Shown: piece after piece, positions 21,828 through 33,615 of the stretch
Layout of the letters: each line of letters starts with the position of its first letter
How positions within the stretch are numbered: position 1 is the first letter of the stretch
Assembly (NCBI RefSeq): GCF_003473485.1
Contig: NC_053046.1
Span: 4,164,001 to 4,228,000, forward strand
Direction: 5' to 3'
Length of the DNA: 64,000 nt
From: Medicago truncatula
Taxonomy: Eukaryota > Streptophyta > Magnoliopsida > Fabales > Fabaceae
The notes under the pieces: model-generated
Databases searched by the model: none
What the model saw: only the letters and a program-made list of their open reading frames with translations
What the model was told of the DNA's origin: nothing
Program-made: the position numbers and the translations under genes

Positions 21828-23208
21828 AATGTAATCAATCAATATAAACCATAAACCCTGAACTGTTATAAAAAATTAAAATCAAATGCATGCAGTGCAG
21901 TCACAGATAACATTCATTTGATACACATGATATTTGTAAGTGTAATAATACCAAAGTCCAGGGTGTTATTACTTAAAAAATCAAATCATTTATTTGGTAC
22001 CAAAGTGGTCATATTTGTAAGAACAGTAATGTGGAGGGTCCACTCCTCAAAAAAATGTGGAGGGTCCAGGGTCCAATAATTAGAATTGTAATCATAAATT
22101 ATTTACGAATTCTAGAATTAAATTTCAATATTTTTTTAGTTCATATACCTATTTTTTATTTGGGTAATGATTTGACTCATATCTTGTGTTTTATAAATTG
22201 AGTGATGCTATTTATAGAAATTTTTTATCCCGAGAGCACCACGAAAATGTTTTAGCCAATCAAAGGCCTGTTTGTCCACAAATTATGGGGTGATAGGTGA
22301 AATATAGGAAATATGTTCAACAACTATACGGTCGTGAAACTCTCGCTATCCCATTCCTCGCTATACATATCATTTCCCTTACAAATTATGTTGTTGCTTT
22401 GAGGATCTTGTTATTGATAATATATAAGATCCTTGTCAACTCTATTTAAATTTTTAGGGTCTATTAGAAGTAATGGAAGAGGGGAGGTGAGTGCTTTAGA
22501 GAAAGTAAAGGTGAAGTGAAAGGAATAAGGAGTTTTTGAGGATTTATTTATCTTTATAATTCATTATCCAAAATTCTTCTAATTTAGAGAAACTAAAAAA
22601 AAATATATTGGAAAATAATTTTAGAGGACTTAAATAAGTTATAATTTTTTCTTCATATTGTTAAAATACTTTTTTTTTAAAAGATATTTAATCATAAACA
22701 TTCTCTTATCATTCAATGAGAAATCACTTTCTTAAATAAGGTGGATTTTTTTTTTGATGTCTTTCCCCAACCAATGAATCTTAAATATTTTCCTACTAAC
22801 GAGTCTCGACATTTAATTCATCTAAACTTTTTATCGTTCAAAAATAAAAGGGTTATTATTTTTATCATCCTATGAGTTTCTCGTGCACCATATTAAAATT
22901 TTATAATCTTAAATGCTTATTATGTTTTGGAGAGTTTTATAGAATATCTATGTAGTCCAGATTCTATAATCTCAATTGCATAGGGCGCACGAGAAATAAA
23001 TCGGGTGGGAAAAGAAGGTGAAAAAAAAAGGTTATGGGCTAAAGATGTATGAATAGGCCTGTTCCACTAATTCATCCTGAGAAATTTGATTCTGGTGTAT
23101 GAACCAACGATTCCTTCCATTGATTGAAGCTTGACTGTAACCTGCCACGTTCTACGAATACGATGCTCCTCAACTCAACTCACTGCAACAATTAGCTTAA
23201 AGAAGAAA
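21828..23208. other. intergenic region without features
   Basis: AT-rich DNA between the acyltransferase gene and the glycine-rich protein gene. I see no gene, RNA or clear transposon. The last 100 bases are probably the promoter and leader of the next gene. Confidence 0.65.
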
Positions 23209-26200
23209 ATGGAAAGCAAAAATGAAGAAAATGAAATTCGATTTTCGAATCCATTTACTTTGAAAGTTGGTCAAGTATTTACTGGTTTTGGAATCGGTTG
23301 TGGAGTTGGTATCGGTGTTGGACGCCCTTTAAATTTAGGTACTACTTTCCCTTCTTCTCTTCCAATTTCACATTACCATGGATTTCGGAAAAAACTTGTT
23401 CAAACCCAAACCTCCCCAAAATTCCCTTGCTCAAAAACCATGTATCTCTTTTTACCTTTTCCCACTTTTTTTTTTTTTTTTTTTTTTAAAAATTATATTA
23501 TATTGTTGAAATTGTTATCTTATCATGAAATTCTTTTGTAGGTGCAATACCTATGTTGAATCAAGTTATGAGTGCGACTAGAGGTGCAACTGATGCATTT
23601 TCTGGTGTTAGCAGGCATGTTAATACTTCTGTAAGTAACGCATTTATCAATTGTTATTGTTTTGTTATATGATTTTTTTTTATTAAATACTTGTTTTTCA
23701 TGTTACTATTTTTTTATTGTATAGTTGAGGAAGATTGGAGCTAAGAATATTGAAGTGGGTGTTGGATGTGGAGTTGGTTTCGGTCATGGTTTTGGAGCTG
23801 GTAAATTTTCCAATTCTATGCCAATGTTACAACATTTTGTGACTTTTATATTATGAACATTTTTGTTTGTTTATTCTTGTAACTGTAAGTGGAAGTACGG
23901 ATATTTTGAATTATTAATCTATCTGTCGTGGCACTATTAACAATGTTCTTTGATTCGTACGATTTTTTTTAGATCATTTAGGAAAATATCTTGGATGATA
24001 TTGAAAACTTCCCAGTAGGCAGGTTTTTGTGGAATGATTTTTTAGCTAGCTTTCCTGTGTATTCTAGATCATTGATACATATTAGTTATGCACTCCATGC
24101 AAATGGTTTTCGTTTTTCAAACCACCTCCGCGTGGGAGGCTACAATTAAATTATGACAGTTCATAAAGCATAAGAGCTATGCCTCACACTGTATGTTTCT
24201 ATTCTGCTGTGAATATTATGCAACACAAGGGGCTATCACATCCTCACCATATTATCTTTATCACTTCATATGGGTGGATTATGTTTAATTATTTCCATTG
24301 ACAAAGACTCTCCATGTCTTGTGAACATTCTTTGGTTCGTAGCTGAGTTTTTTCTTTATTATTATTATTATGACAGGACTTGCTGTGAAGCCAGGAGTGT
24401 TGAATCAAATTCAATCCTGTCTCGTAGTATGTGAAATTTCCCTCATTTGAAAAGCATTGTCTTTTATTCTCTGCCTTTTATGTATCTCATGTTTAAATAC
24501 TTTAATTTCCTAGATGACAATGACTAAGATGATGATTAAGTTTGGAATTACTCCCAGTTTACCGTTTAATCTGGGTGTATTGCCAGCATCCTTACAAAGT
24601 GCCACAGGCGCAGTCAGTTCTGGAAGCGTGACACAGTTAGCAGCTAAATCAGCTGATCAGTTATCTCAAGGTCTAGCAGGGACTCAACCAATGAACATTG
24701 GTTTGGCTTTTGATAAAACTGCCGTAAAAGACACTTCAGTTGACTCTACATATGGCAGTCGAACTGAGAAGGTTCTTAACAATTTTCTGCAAAATCCACT
24801 GTTGAAAGGAGAAGGAGGAGGACCTACTGAATCAGTATGCTCTCATTTACTTTTTTTCATTCATGACAACGAATTATTGCTACCTTTCCTTTTTATCATT
24901 AAAGCAGAGTTAACTTTTATTTTACATATAGAATTTTGAAAATGATTTCTAACTTAGAACTTTCGCACACTTTATGCTTCACATAAATGGATGAATTCAA
25001 AGATTTTGCATTCTGTATTGATAAATATTTTTGAAAGAAGATATAGACTGCAGAAACCATTTTCCATATGGACTGAGGATTTTTTAGGGTTATAAGGGAG
25101 GTCCAAGTTCCAACTCGTACTGGGAAGGTAGGCTAAAATTCAGGCAAAGTAGCCTCCAAAGGGCTTCATGCCATTTGACTTGTATCAAGGCTCCTAGGAA
25201 AAACTTGATTCTTGCATACTTTTCCAGAAGTGTTTGGTTTTCCAAAGTAGTATTTTGTAAAATTCCCAAAAAAACTCATGAATAGATATGTTGGGGTTTC
25301 GGCGATAATGGAATCTGGGAACAGCAATCGCAAGCCGCAATGGCTGCTATTGTGGTGGAGCTGCTGGTATGGTGGGTAGAAAGGATGGAGGAGTTGGTTA
25401 TGTTGGCTGGGTAGTATTGTTATTTTTTTCAAAACAGTTTCCTGGGTTCTAAAGAAAACCTCATCTCTCCCTATGAGCTTGGTTTTTGGCCAAAATAGGG
25501 GAATGTTGCATCATTCACTAGAATATATATTTTTTAAATAGATTTAAACACTCTGCAATCCTGAAAACAATACACGAACATTTTGTGTTGATAACACATC
25601 TCTTTTTGTCTATTTCTCTCGTGTTTCAAATATCACATTTGTTTGGTATTTGTTTTTACACCCCTCAGTCTCAAAAATAAATTAAGTACAAGGTTATATT
25701 TGAGTTACTGAAGCTGTTTAAATTGTTGAGACTGGAAGCACACATCCTCTTCCTGTATGCATTGTCTGTTGTTAAACTGTGTGACAATTTTAAACGAGGA
25801 TTAAATACTGTTTGTTTCTTTATATACTTTTTGGTGATTAACTGTGGTATTTGGGTACACAACTCTCGTGCATTTGTTCTTAGAAGTCTTGTTATTCTTT
25901 ATGAATTACGAAATGATTTTCATAATTATAAAGTGTACTGCATGACAAAATTACACACTTTAACCAATGTATATGCATATTTAGTTTCATTTGTCTATAT
26001 TATCCCCCCCTCTTTTGTGAGTTTTTTCTGAATTACTCAAATTTTATATGAATTTCTGATATTTAAGATACATTGCAGGCTGGACGCTTGATCGCAGAGA
26101 ACAAAATACTTCAGATGGTAATTTTTCATTTTGTCCTCAACACCGATAGACTTGGAATCTTAAAACTAGAGTACATACTTCTTGTAGATTTTTTTTTGCG

Positions 26201-26433
26201 CTGGTTCATTAGTTTCTGTTATTTTTTTTTTTTTTTTCCTGTGGTTATAGGTTTTGAAACACCAGCAAATGATTGAAGAACTTGTGGAGGAAAATGAGAA
26301 GCTTCGGCAGATACTAGTGAAGGAGCTGAAAGTTCCACCCAGCAAACTTGAAGCTAGTTCTTCAGGTAGAATTAGAAATATGTTGCCATGTACTGATTGT
26401 TTTGAGTGCCGAAGAAAACAAAGAAAAAAGTAG
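23209..26433 (+). CDS. glycine-rich, coiled-coil plant protein of unknown function
   Basis: Seven exons: 23209-23338, 23542-23630, 23725-23800, 24377-24426, 24514-24834, 26079-26117 and 26251-26433. All introns are GT-AG and the frame is continuous, giving 295 residues. The N-terminal third has two glycine-rich hydrophobic blocks (FTGFGIGCGVGIGVGRPLNLG and VGVGCGVGFGHGFGAG) that could lie in a membrane. The middle is Ser/Thr/Ala-rich. The C-terminal part is a predicted coiled coil (LIAENKILQMVLKHQQMIEE onward) ending with the Cys-rich basic tail CTDCFECRRKQRKK. I do not recognise a named family. An alternative 3' end is possible (see next entry). The start at 23209 is the first ATG that leads into the glycine block. 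Confidence 0.75.
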
Positions 26434-27805
26434 GCTCAGAATTAATACTACTATACTTATTGAATTGCTTGCACGTTAAAGCTTAAAGGGGATCCCCTAA
26501 ACCGTGAGATACCCCTTAATTTTTTTGGGTCTTGTTCCTACAAGTGCCCCTGCTAATGGGTTACCTACGAATTACTGGAGATGGTATAGGCACATGTTCA
26601 TCTGATTCGACACATTAAATAGAATTACTAATTAGCATTAGATGACAGGTATTTTGGAATTGCTATTGTAGCATTTTATTATCTAGTCCCAAGAAAAATT
26701 TAGAAATAATACAGCAAAAGATACTTGGGCAAGGTTCTGTTTGGTTGGAGGGAGTGAAATGGAGGGGAGGAAAGGAGAAGAGAGGAGTTATTTCAAATTT
26801 TGGTTGCCTGGTTCTATATTTTGGAGGGAAGCGAAGGGAGGGGATGGGAGTAAAATCTCTCATGAGTCAACTTTAGCTTTCCCCCAAAAGTGGAGGATTT
26901 TGAGGGGAGAGAATATTTATTTAAAGTTTGGACTTAATAATCCCATTCAAATCTCTTCCCTTGTCAAACCAAACAATATTTTTAAATCTCTTCCTTCTCT
27001 ACGTTGAACCAAATGGGTCTTAAGCTTAAGGTCCATGGGGATTTAAGTTGGCGGGTCTACTAGCCTAAATTTTGTGGGTGAATTACTATTACACCACCCT
27101 TCCTCTCTCTTTTTTGTTGCAAACATTCTTCTATAATGTTACAACTTACAAGGATATCAACTGTTTTGGAATTATAATTCTGAAATACAAGAAAACATTA
27201 CTGGAATCTCATTTTTGAAATATAAATTAAAGTATTTAATTTTACTGAATTTTATTTCATCACATTCTGGAATATAAATACGGAGTACAATAATGTTGAG
27301 TTCCTGAATCATGTTAACTGTATTGGAAAATAGTTAACACAAGTAGGAAAAAACTATTTCGAAAAATATTTCCTTCCAATAGTTTTTTCGAAATAATTTT
27401 TAACATCTCTCAGCTAACTCTTTTTTCCCTTCCAATATAAATACTGTGTTTGATTGAATTTTCTAGACAATTTCTTTTTTGCATTCCTTAAACAATGCCA
27501 TTGGGACACCTATTAGCATGACTCTTATATTCCATTTTGGCTTCTTAAAAAAACTTTTAAATCAATCAATGAAAGGGAGAACATAAAGTATTTTGAAGTT
27601 TTCTTTTAAACAAATAATTGTAAGTGCAAATGCATCATTGTGAATTACTAACATCCTAATTGTGTTGCCGTCCAACAACTCAAAAGGTGTTCTGAAGTTG
27701 GAATATGAACTTGCTCAAAACACAACTTTTGTATTTGTGTTTGCAGATCTTTACACCCGGTCTTCAAAAAGAGAGAATAATAATAGTCAGAAAGCAAAAA
27801 GCTAA
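26251..27805 (+). CDS. alternative 3' end of the glycine-rich protein gene
   Basis: The last exon contains an internal donor (TTCAG|GTAGAA at 26365/26366). A good acceptor (TTTGCAG at 27740-27746) lies 1.4 kb downstream, followed by an in-frame 59-base exon (27747-27805) encoding DLYTRSSKRENNNSQKAKS and a stop. Using it replaces the Cys-rich tail by a hydrophilic one and gives 292 residues in total. Both forms keep frame. Which is used, or whether both are, cannot be told from sequence alone; the two may be alternative isoforms. Confidence 0.5.
26733..27020. mobile_element. PIF/Harbinger-like MITE in the alternative intron
   Basis: The ends read GGTTCTGTTTGGTTG and the complement of GACCCATTTGGTTCAA. 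This is the TTTGGTT-type terminus common to plant Harbinger-like elements and resembles the ends of the element at 62196. The right flank is TAA and the left flank CAA, so the 3-bp duplication would have one mismatch. Purine-rich inside, no coding potential. Confidence 0.55.
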
Positions 27806-27913
27806 AAGAAAAATCTTACAACATGAGGTGGAATTTCCATGCCTAATTATTAATTTGACAAGTACGTTTTTTTTAATGTGTGAGTATATCGAATATTCTA
27901 TCAATAATTTCAG

Positions 27914-28045
27914 TTAAATCGATTTGTTTAGTGTTAATCATGAACTCATGATCCCTTTGTGAAGTAGTAACAAATATGTATTAAATCGATTTGTTTAGTG
28001 TTGATCATGAACTCATGATCCCTTTGTGAAGTAGTAACAAATATG
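27914..28045. repeat. 67-bp tandem duplication
   Basis: Two adjacent copies (27914-27980, 27981-28045) beginning TTAAATCGATTTG and ending AACAAATATG differ at about one position. Probably a recent slippage or unequal-exchange product; no gene is involved. Confidence 0.9.
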
Positions 28046-28101
28046 GAAAAATGTATATACATGGAGAAAGTATAATTTATACAAGTCATTGTGAATTGTG
28101 A

Positions 28102-29294
28102 TAGAATCTAGGGTTAAATATGTTATTGATCCCTACATTTAGCACGACTTTGAAGAATAGTACCTACATTTCAATAAATGTTTTTAATATCCCTACATTT
28201 TTGCTCCGTTACTAAAATTAGGCCCTTCCGTCAATTTTTACACAGTCAGCAAACAGATTGGTGATGTGGTATTTTTTTTTTTTACTTCTTAAATGGGTTG
28301 GACCAGCAAACATGGTTAAAACAACCCGACCCATTTATCAAACCCATTACAAAGACTTTCTTTGAAAACCCTAATAAGCAAAGCGGTGAGGCAGAGGTAG
28401 CAAAAGCTTATGGAGGATGGTGCAACCTATTGCCGGCGTCACAGCTACGCAACCAAATCCAACCAACACGGTTGTCAAAACTCCTGTCGATAAGCTTTTT
28501 ATCAGAAACTATAAGAAGAGAGCTAGTGGATCATTAAGACTGTGAACCATGCTTATGGTTGAGATTTGTTTGGAGGTGTTGTTTTCTGGGCTACTGGTTT
28601 CCTTACGTTACCAAAGTACCTTTAATTTCAGCCTCTTGGTAGTTAAAAAAAATAAAAAAATTACAAAGAGAGAGGATTGAAATCTCTAATCCCCAAATGA
28701 AACTCATTCTTCCTCATGATCTCTCCATCCATCTCTCTGCAAAAGGAATTCTCCGTTTAAGTTGAAAAAATCCCAGCAAAATCAAAAGGAAAAAAATGTC
28801 AAAGGAGCAAAAAATCAATTTTGAATTACTGATTTGACTTTGGAAGTAGAAAACCGAAATTAAAAAACAGAGGAGGAAGTAGAAGGAGGAAAGGTGAGAC
28901 AAGGCTATGATGGAAATGGTGGCTGAAGATAAAGGCAGATGAGGTGATGTGGTGGTGGCACCTGATGTTGAAGGAAGGAAGATTATTATTTTTTTTTGAA
29001 GGAGATTATTTTTAATTGTTTTATTTAATAAATCAAATAAATATTAAAATTTTAAATTTAATATATATAATTTGTTTGACACGTGGCATCCCATATTATT
29101 AGCCCACGTGGGATCCTAGTCTTGTTGATGTGGCAACTTCTGTTTGTCCAGACAACAAAATTTGACGGCAGGGACCAATTGTAGTAACGGAAAGAAAATG
29201 TGAGGATTTTAAAAATATTTATTGAAATGTAAGGACTATTATTTAAAGTTGCGCAAAATGTAGGGACTAAAAACATATTTAACCCTAGAATCTA
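28102..29294. mobile_element. non-autonomous Mutator-like element with 9-bp target duplication
   Basis: The element (28111-29285, 1175 bp) has long inverted ends of about 150-170 bases starting GGGTTAAATATGTT. It is flanked by a perfect 9-bp direct repeat TAGAATCTA (28102-28110, 29286-29294), the hallmark of Mutator-family insertion. It has no transposase. The centre (about 28340-28630) is less AT-rich and includes a 42-codon open frame from the ATG at 28416 beginning MVQPIAGVTATQPNPTN. This may be a captured host fragment as in Pack-MULEs; its source is not recognised. Confidence 0.92.
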
Positions 29295-30758
29295 ATGCTT
29301 TATTTGGTGTGGTACTGTTACTGCAGTCTCTTTGTATATTATGATCATAAATGAATATATTCTTTTAACTTTTGGCATAATCGAATGTCTATTGTTATAA
29401 TGTAGAAAAATTTAAATGCTTGTTTGTTACTTATGCATAAAGATTATTTTTTTTAACAAATTGTGCATAAAGATTATATTCTGTAAAAATTGAACAATGT
29501 GGCCAAAGATGTGTGTCCACAAACCTCTTCTATTCTCCACTATCGGTATTATGCCTTTTTAGAGAACTGGAATCAACAAAATACAGTCCACACGTTACAT
29601 TCCATACTCACTCAATCCATTTTATTTGATCAATATTTTTTGGACATTTGTGAGAAATTTTACGTTTTTTCCACTTCTTCTAAATCAACCATAGTGATGT
29701 GTCGGAAATGGGATATTTGCATTCAAATGTGTTCATTAAGCTTATAATATCTGAGTTAACATAACATTGTAAGACATAGAGAGACCATGTGCATGTCACT
29801 TTCTATTTGGTTGATTTGGTGCAATAAAAGACCCACCGATGTCATCTTTGTATTCTTCCACCACAAGTCGTTCGGTTTCTCCTTTAACCTTTTCTTCTAC
29901 ACTAATAAAAGTCCAAAATGACACCTCTCTCTTCTCCAAAAGCAAAGTCACCATCAACATATTTCTCCACATGTTGCGGTCTTAACAGCTAGCACTTTTA
30001 AGGATTCATACCACACGCAAAAGTTCATCTTATGCTTACCAACCCCCCCCCCCCCCCCCCCCCCCCATATTAAGCATTTTGCTATCTTTTCCAATTACAT
30101 AGCAAGACAGGCTTTAAGTTAGCAAACATTTTCAACTTTCAAGCTTGAGAGAGAATTCCTTAAAATCTTCCACCTATAAAATCATTTACATGTTATATTT
30201 TATTCGATCTGTGACTCTTAATAAAGTGCACTGTTTTGGCTTAAATAAAGGCCTAAATAGTGATTAAAATGAATCTCCTCTTATTTCTAAGTGTGGAATT
30301 GAAATAAATTTCCACTAGCAGCAGATCCATGGCTATTTGACTCTTGTGTATTTCATATCATTAATAGATAAAAAGTTATTCATAATCTTTTGTGATACAC
30401 CAATAAAAGTCGATCCAATGATTGAGTTTATTTTTGTTGATAAACTTAATTGACACGTTAGAATAGAAGAAGTAGAAGTCACCAAATCTCTCTTATTTAG
30501 TATACTACAAAATGCTACAAGGTATAACAAATGAAACCAACATATACATATACATATATATGCAATGTTTGGTCACCACTGTCCCTAACAGTTCAATAAC
30601 AAAATACAGAACAATATATCATCCACTAAAATATTATTTAAACGACATAACAAAGGGAAAAAAAATAGAAGCTAGAAAGGAAAACAAAATAAGATACACG
30701 ATTGCATATCTTTGTGACTTGGTCTACATGAAGTTGAATCAAGAACTCTCAACTTTGT
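29295..30758. other. intergenic region with a long poly(C) tract
   Basis: No gene found. The notable feature is an uninterrupted run of about 24 C at 30043-30066 (the other strand is poly-G). The last few hundred bases form the 3' flank of the arabinogalactan protein gene, which runs on the minus strand. Confidence 0.7.
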
Positions 30759-31127
30759 TTATGCAAGAAGCAGTGCAGCACCAGCAAAGAATGGTAGCAT
30801 GAAAAAGCTGCTTCTGCGAACAACCGCGTTGCTTGGACTTGAAGCAACTGGATTATCAGACATTGATTCTCCGGTGGAAGGTGACGGTGAAGAAGCTGGA
30901 GATGGTGAAGCATCAGTAGGGAAAGGTGGGCTCATACTTGGACTCATGTTCATGCTTGGGCTCATGCTCGGGCTCTGGCTTGGGCTTTCTGGTGGCAATG
31001 ATTCAGGGGAGGAGGCAGGTGAAGGAGTGTGCAGCATGATGGGTCCAGGAGAGGGTGCTTGGGCTATGGACATTACTACCAGAGAAAGGGACATGGCTAG
31101 CATGAGCGTGGCACGTGTGAATGCCAT
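30759..31127 (-). CDS. classical arabinogalactan protein (GPI-anchored)
   Basis: A single-exon frame of 122 residues. It has an N-terminal signal peptide (MAFTRATLMLAMSLSLVVM...AQA) and then a Pro/Ser/Ala-rich mature region with many SP, AP and TP dipeptides (for example APSPGP, SPASSPES) that plants hydroxylate and decorate with arabinogalactan. The C-terminus has a small-residue region (SSPSN), a short basic spacer VVRR and a hydrophobic tail FFMLPFFAGAALLLA, the GPI-attachment signal. The product should be a cell-surface proteoglycan at the plasma membrane/wall boundary. A Met-Ser repeat (PSMSPSMNMSPSMSP) is distinctive. The ATG at 31127 was preferred because the signal peptide begins right there. 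A TATA-like run lies near 31195-31200 on the minus strand. Confidence 0.9.
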   Translation of the reverse strand: MAFTRATLMLAMSLSLVVMSIAQAPSPGPIMLHTPSPASSPESLPPESPSQSPSMSPSMNMSPSMSPPFPTDASPSPASSPSPSTGESMSDNPVASSPSNAVVRRSSFFMLPFFAGAALLLA

Positions 31128-31404
31128 TGTTACACGAGGGAGAAGAAAGAGAAACAGAACAGAACAGAGCAATGGAAGTTTTGTTCTGTGATGGATATAT
31201 AGATAGTAGAAAAGATAAGAAAAAGTTATTATTCACTATTTCTTTTTAATTTGGGTGACACACAAACCTTACAAGAGAATATTTCTTGCAACTAAAATGT
31301 TGAATTGACACGTATGTGTGATGAAGATAAAGCTCAATGTTTATAGGCATATATATCCTGTGAGGTCCAAGAGCACCTATGGGCTATGGAATTAGAATAA
31401 GCCA

Positions 31405-31588
31405 TTTAAAATTGAGGAATGCTAGCAACACACTCTCTTTGATTGGTTAAAATTCACATGGATCCCAACAAATTACGTGGGTCCTATGTGAATTTGGTGG
31501 GTCCCATGTGAATTTTAACCTATCAAAGAGACCGTGTGTTGAAAAGTGTGTGTTAGAATGTATGTTGCTAGCATTTCTCTTTAAAATT
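31405..31588. mobile_element. 166-bp Mutator-like MITE
   Basis: The ends GAGGAATGCTAGCAACAC and the complement GAGAAATGCTAGCAACAT form a near-perfect inverted repeat (31414-31579). A perfect 9-bp direct repeat TTTAAAATT flanks it (31405-31413, 31580-31588). The inside folds into a hairpin with CCATGTGAATTTTAACC-type arms. Non-coding. Confidence 0.88.
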
Positions 31589-33434
31589 ATCCAAGGAATC
31601 TTGTATGTTCTCTTGTGTTTTGGTTTGGTTTCATGTGTTTGGAAAGTTATAAAATGAATACTATTTTAGTGATTCTAATATACATGTAGTTATGTCTTTT
31701 TTATTTTCAAGAGTCTAGATGGGAACAAACATTAAGCATAAAGAAATAGAAAATCATGGGTTCAAATTCACGCACCAGAATATCAAATGTATTATAGACT
31801 TTTACTATCAGAGTTGTATTTAGGTCATTTTATTGTGTATTGTGTAAAAACTATATCATATCATAATAGTAATTTTTTTTACTGAAGTTCATATCATAGA
31901 TTCATAGCACTATTTTGTTTAGGCATGCATTTTCTTGTTTTCTTGGTAATTTATGAGTTACCTAAACCTAACTTATTCTCTCCTTTTGTGAGAGTTTGAA
32001 TCTTCTCTTCTCTTGTGAGGGCTTTGTCGTGAGGCACATGAGAAAGGTTTATAGCTAAAAAAACGAAAAGGATAAGGACTTTTTATTTGACTCGGACAAA
32101 AGTTAAAAAAAATAAAATTAATTAATTTGTTTTTTGGTGGCATGTTTCTAAAGAAAAAAGTACTCTTTATTATTATGTAAAAAAAAAATAGATAAATTTG
32201 TAACGACCAGACTGTTTGACCTTAAATAAAAATTTACAATTTTGTTAGACTTCATAATGTTTCTTTCATATCGGATTGCATCTTATTCACATTTTCTCTC
32301 CTTCCTTGCCCCGTCCCCAACCATCAACAACCTCAAAGCCCGCTATCAGAAAGACAACTTCATCACCCCCACATTTTCCACCTCAACCGCAATGCACGCC
32401 AAAACAAGTAGTTTAAAGCACACAAACAAATTCGCTACCTGTCAATAATCAATGGGCACACCAATGGTTCTAGTATTATGAACATATATAATGCAAGAAA
32501 GCAATGAGAATTTGAGCAAAAGGACAGGTTTCACATTCTTCATTCGAAAGAAGAATACTATCTAGTAGCATTGGACAAACAACATTACAAAGTTTGGCCA
32601 TTAGGGCTTGGCAATGAGTTGACTCGCAAGTGAAGGGAGTCGGTGTCAAAGGATAGAAGCTTGAAGCAAGAAAAAAGTGACCATTACAAGATTACCCTTA
32701 AAAAATAGCTTATCGTAGAAAGAATAAGCGAGTTAAATGGATCTCCTCAGTCCTCTGATTTCTAACTATATACTAAAACCTATACCACTTATTTGTTGGG
32801 AAAGGAAAGTTATTACATGAATACTGTTTTAGTTAAGTCTATCATACATGTAAGAGAGAAATGAATTTGCACACAATTTTTTTGACAAATACGGGACACT
32901 AAAGATAGTTTTGTCATTTTGCTAATAAAAGAGAGGTGATTAGTGTGGAAAATGAAAAACATATCATATAATGCATTTTTTATTTTATTTTTTAATTTAG
33001 CAGTTTGGTTCTTCTCTCCTCTCGGATGAGTTTTGTCACCAAGCACATTAGAGAGGTTTATCACTAGAGAGAGAAAACAGTCACTCATTAACATTTACAA
33101 AGCAATTAAAAAGACCATCTTATTCTTTAGAATAACAATGCTAACTGAATATCCGAATTAAACATTGTTATCAAGATGTCATCAAAATCGTAGAAATGAC
33201 ATCTACTACGATCTCTCTTGCTATCAGTTAACTTATTCAATATCCCTCTTTTTATGTTCATCCGTTATCATTAACTTATTTATTATCCACTGGTTATTAT
33301 TTCAAAATAACACCTTTGAAGAAGAGAGTTGTTGTTCTCACCTCCATTGTTTCTTTTTTGGTCATTTTCATGTGTTTGTAGGAAACAATGGATGTGTAAA
33401 CAGCAATTTTCTGAATGTTACGCCCAATGAGTTC
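31589..33434. other. intergenic region, no supported gene
   Basis: AT-rich. A phrase of about 60-90 bases resembling TCTCTCC...GAG...AAGCACAT...GAGAGGTTTAT occurs at 31975-32055 and again at 33010-33065, so a low-copy repeat is present. No open frame shows domain content. Confidence 0.6.
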
Positions 33435-33600
33435 AGGCCCAGCATTTTTAGTATTTCAGGCCCAAGCCCAACAAGTGTTGAACGGATAGAATCAGATAAG
33501 AGCTGTTTATGTAAGTGCTTCATCTTCTTCCCCACGTTTTCGCTGTGTTGAATTTCCATGACTCGTATCCACTGAAGTAACCGTCTTCTCAAAACCCTAA
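33435..33600 (+). promoter_or_regulatory. site II and telo-box promoter of the L19 gene
   Basis: Three GGCCCA/AGCCCA site II motifs (33435-33441, 33458-33464, 33464-33470) are followed by a telo-box AAACCCTAA (33592-33600) just before the start codon at 33616. This pairing is established for plant genes of ribosomal and other translation proteins, where TCP and Pur-alpha-type factors drive expression in dividing cells. Confidence 0.8.
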
Positions 33601-33615
33601 TTTTCCTCTTCTTCT

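Noticed and set aside
30799-31191. Plus-strand Gly/Met-rich open frame
   Set aside because: Antisense of the Pro/Ser-rich arabinogalactan protein; such repeats leave the reverse strand open by chance.
33165-33551. Plus-strand frame of 128 codons before the L19 gene
   Set aside because: Overlaps the L19 promoter motifs, low-complexity sequence, no recognised domain.
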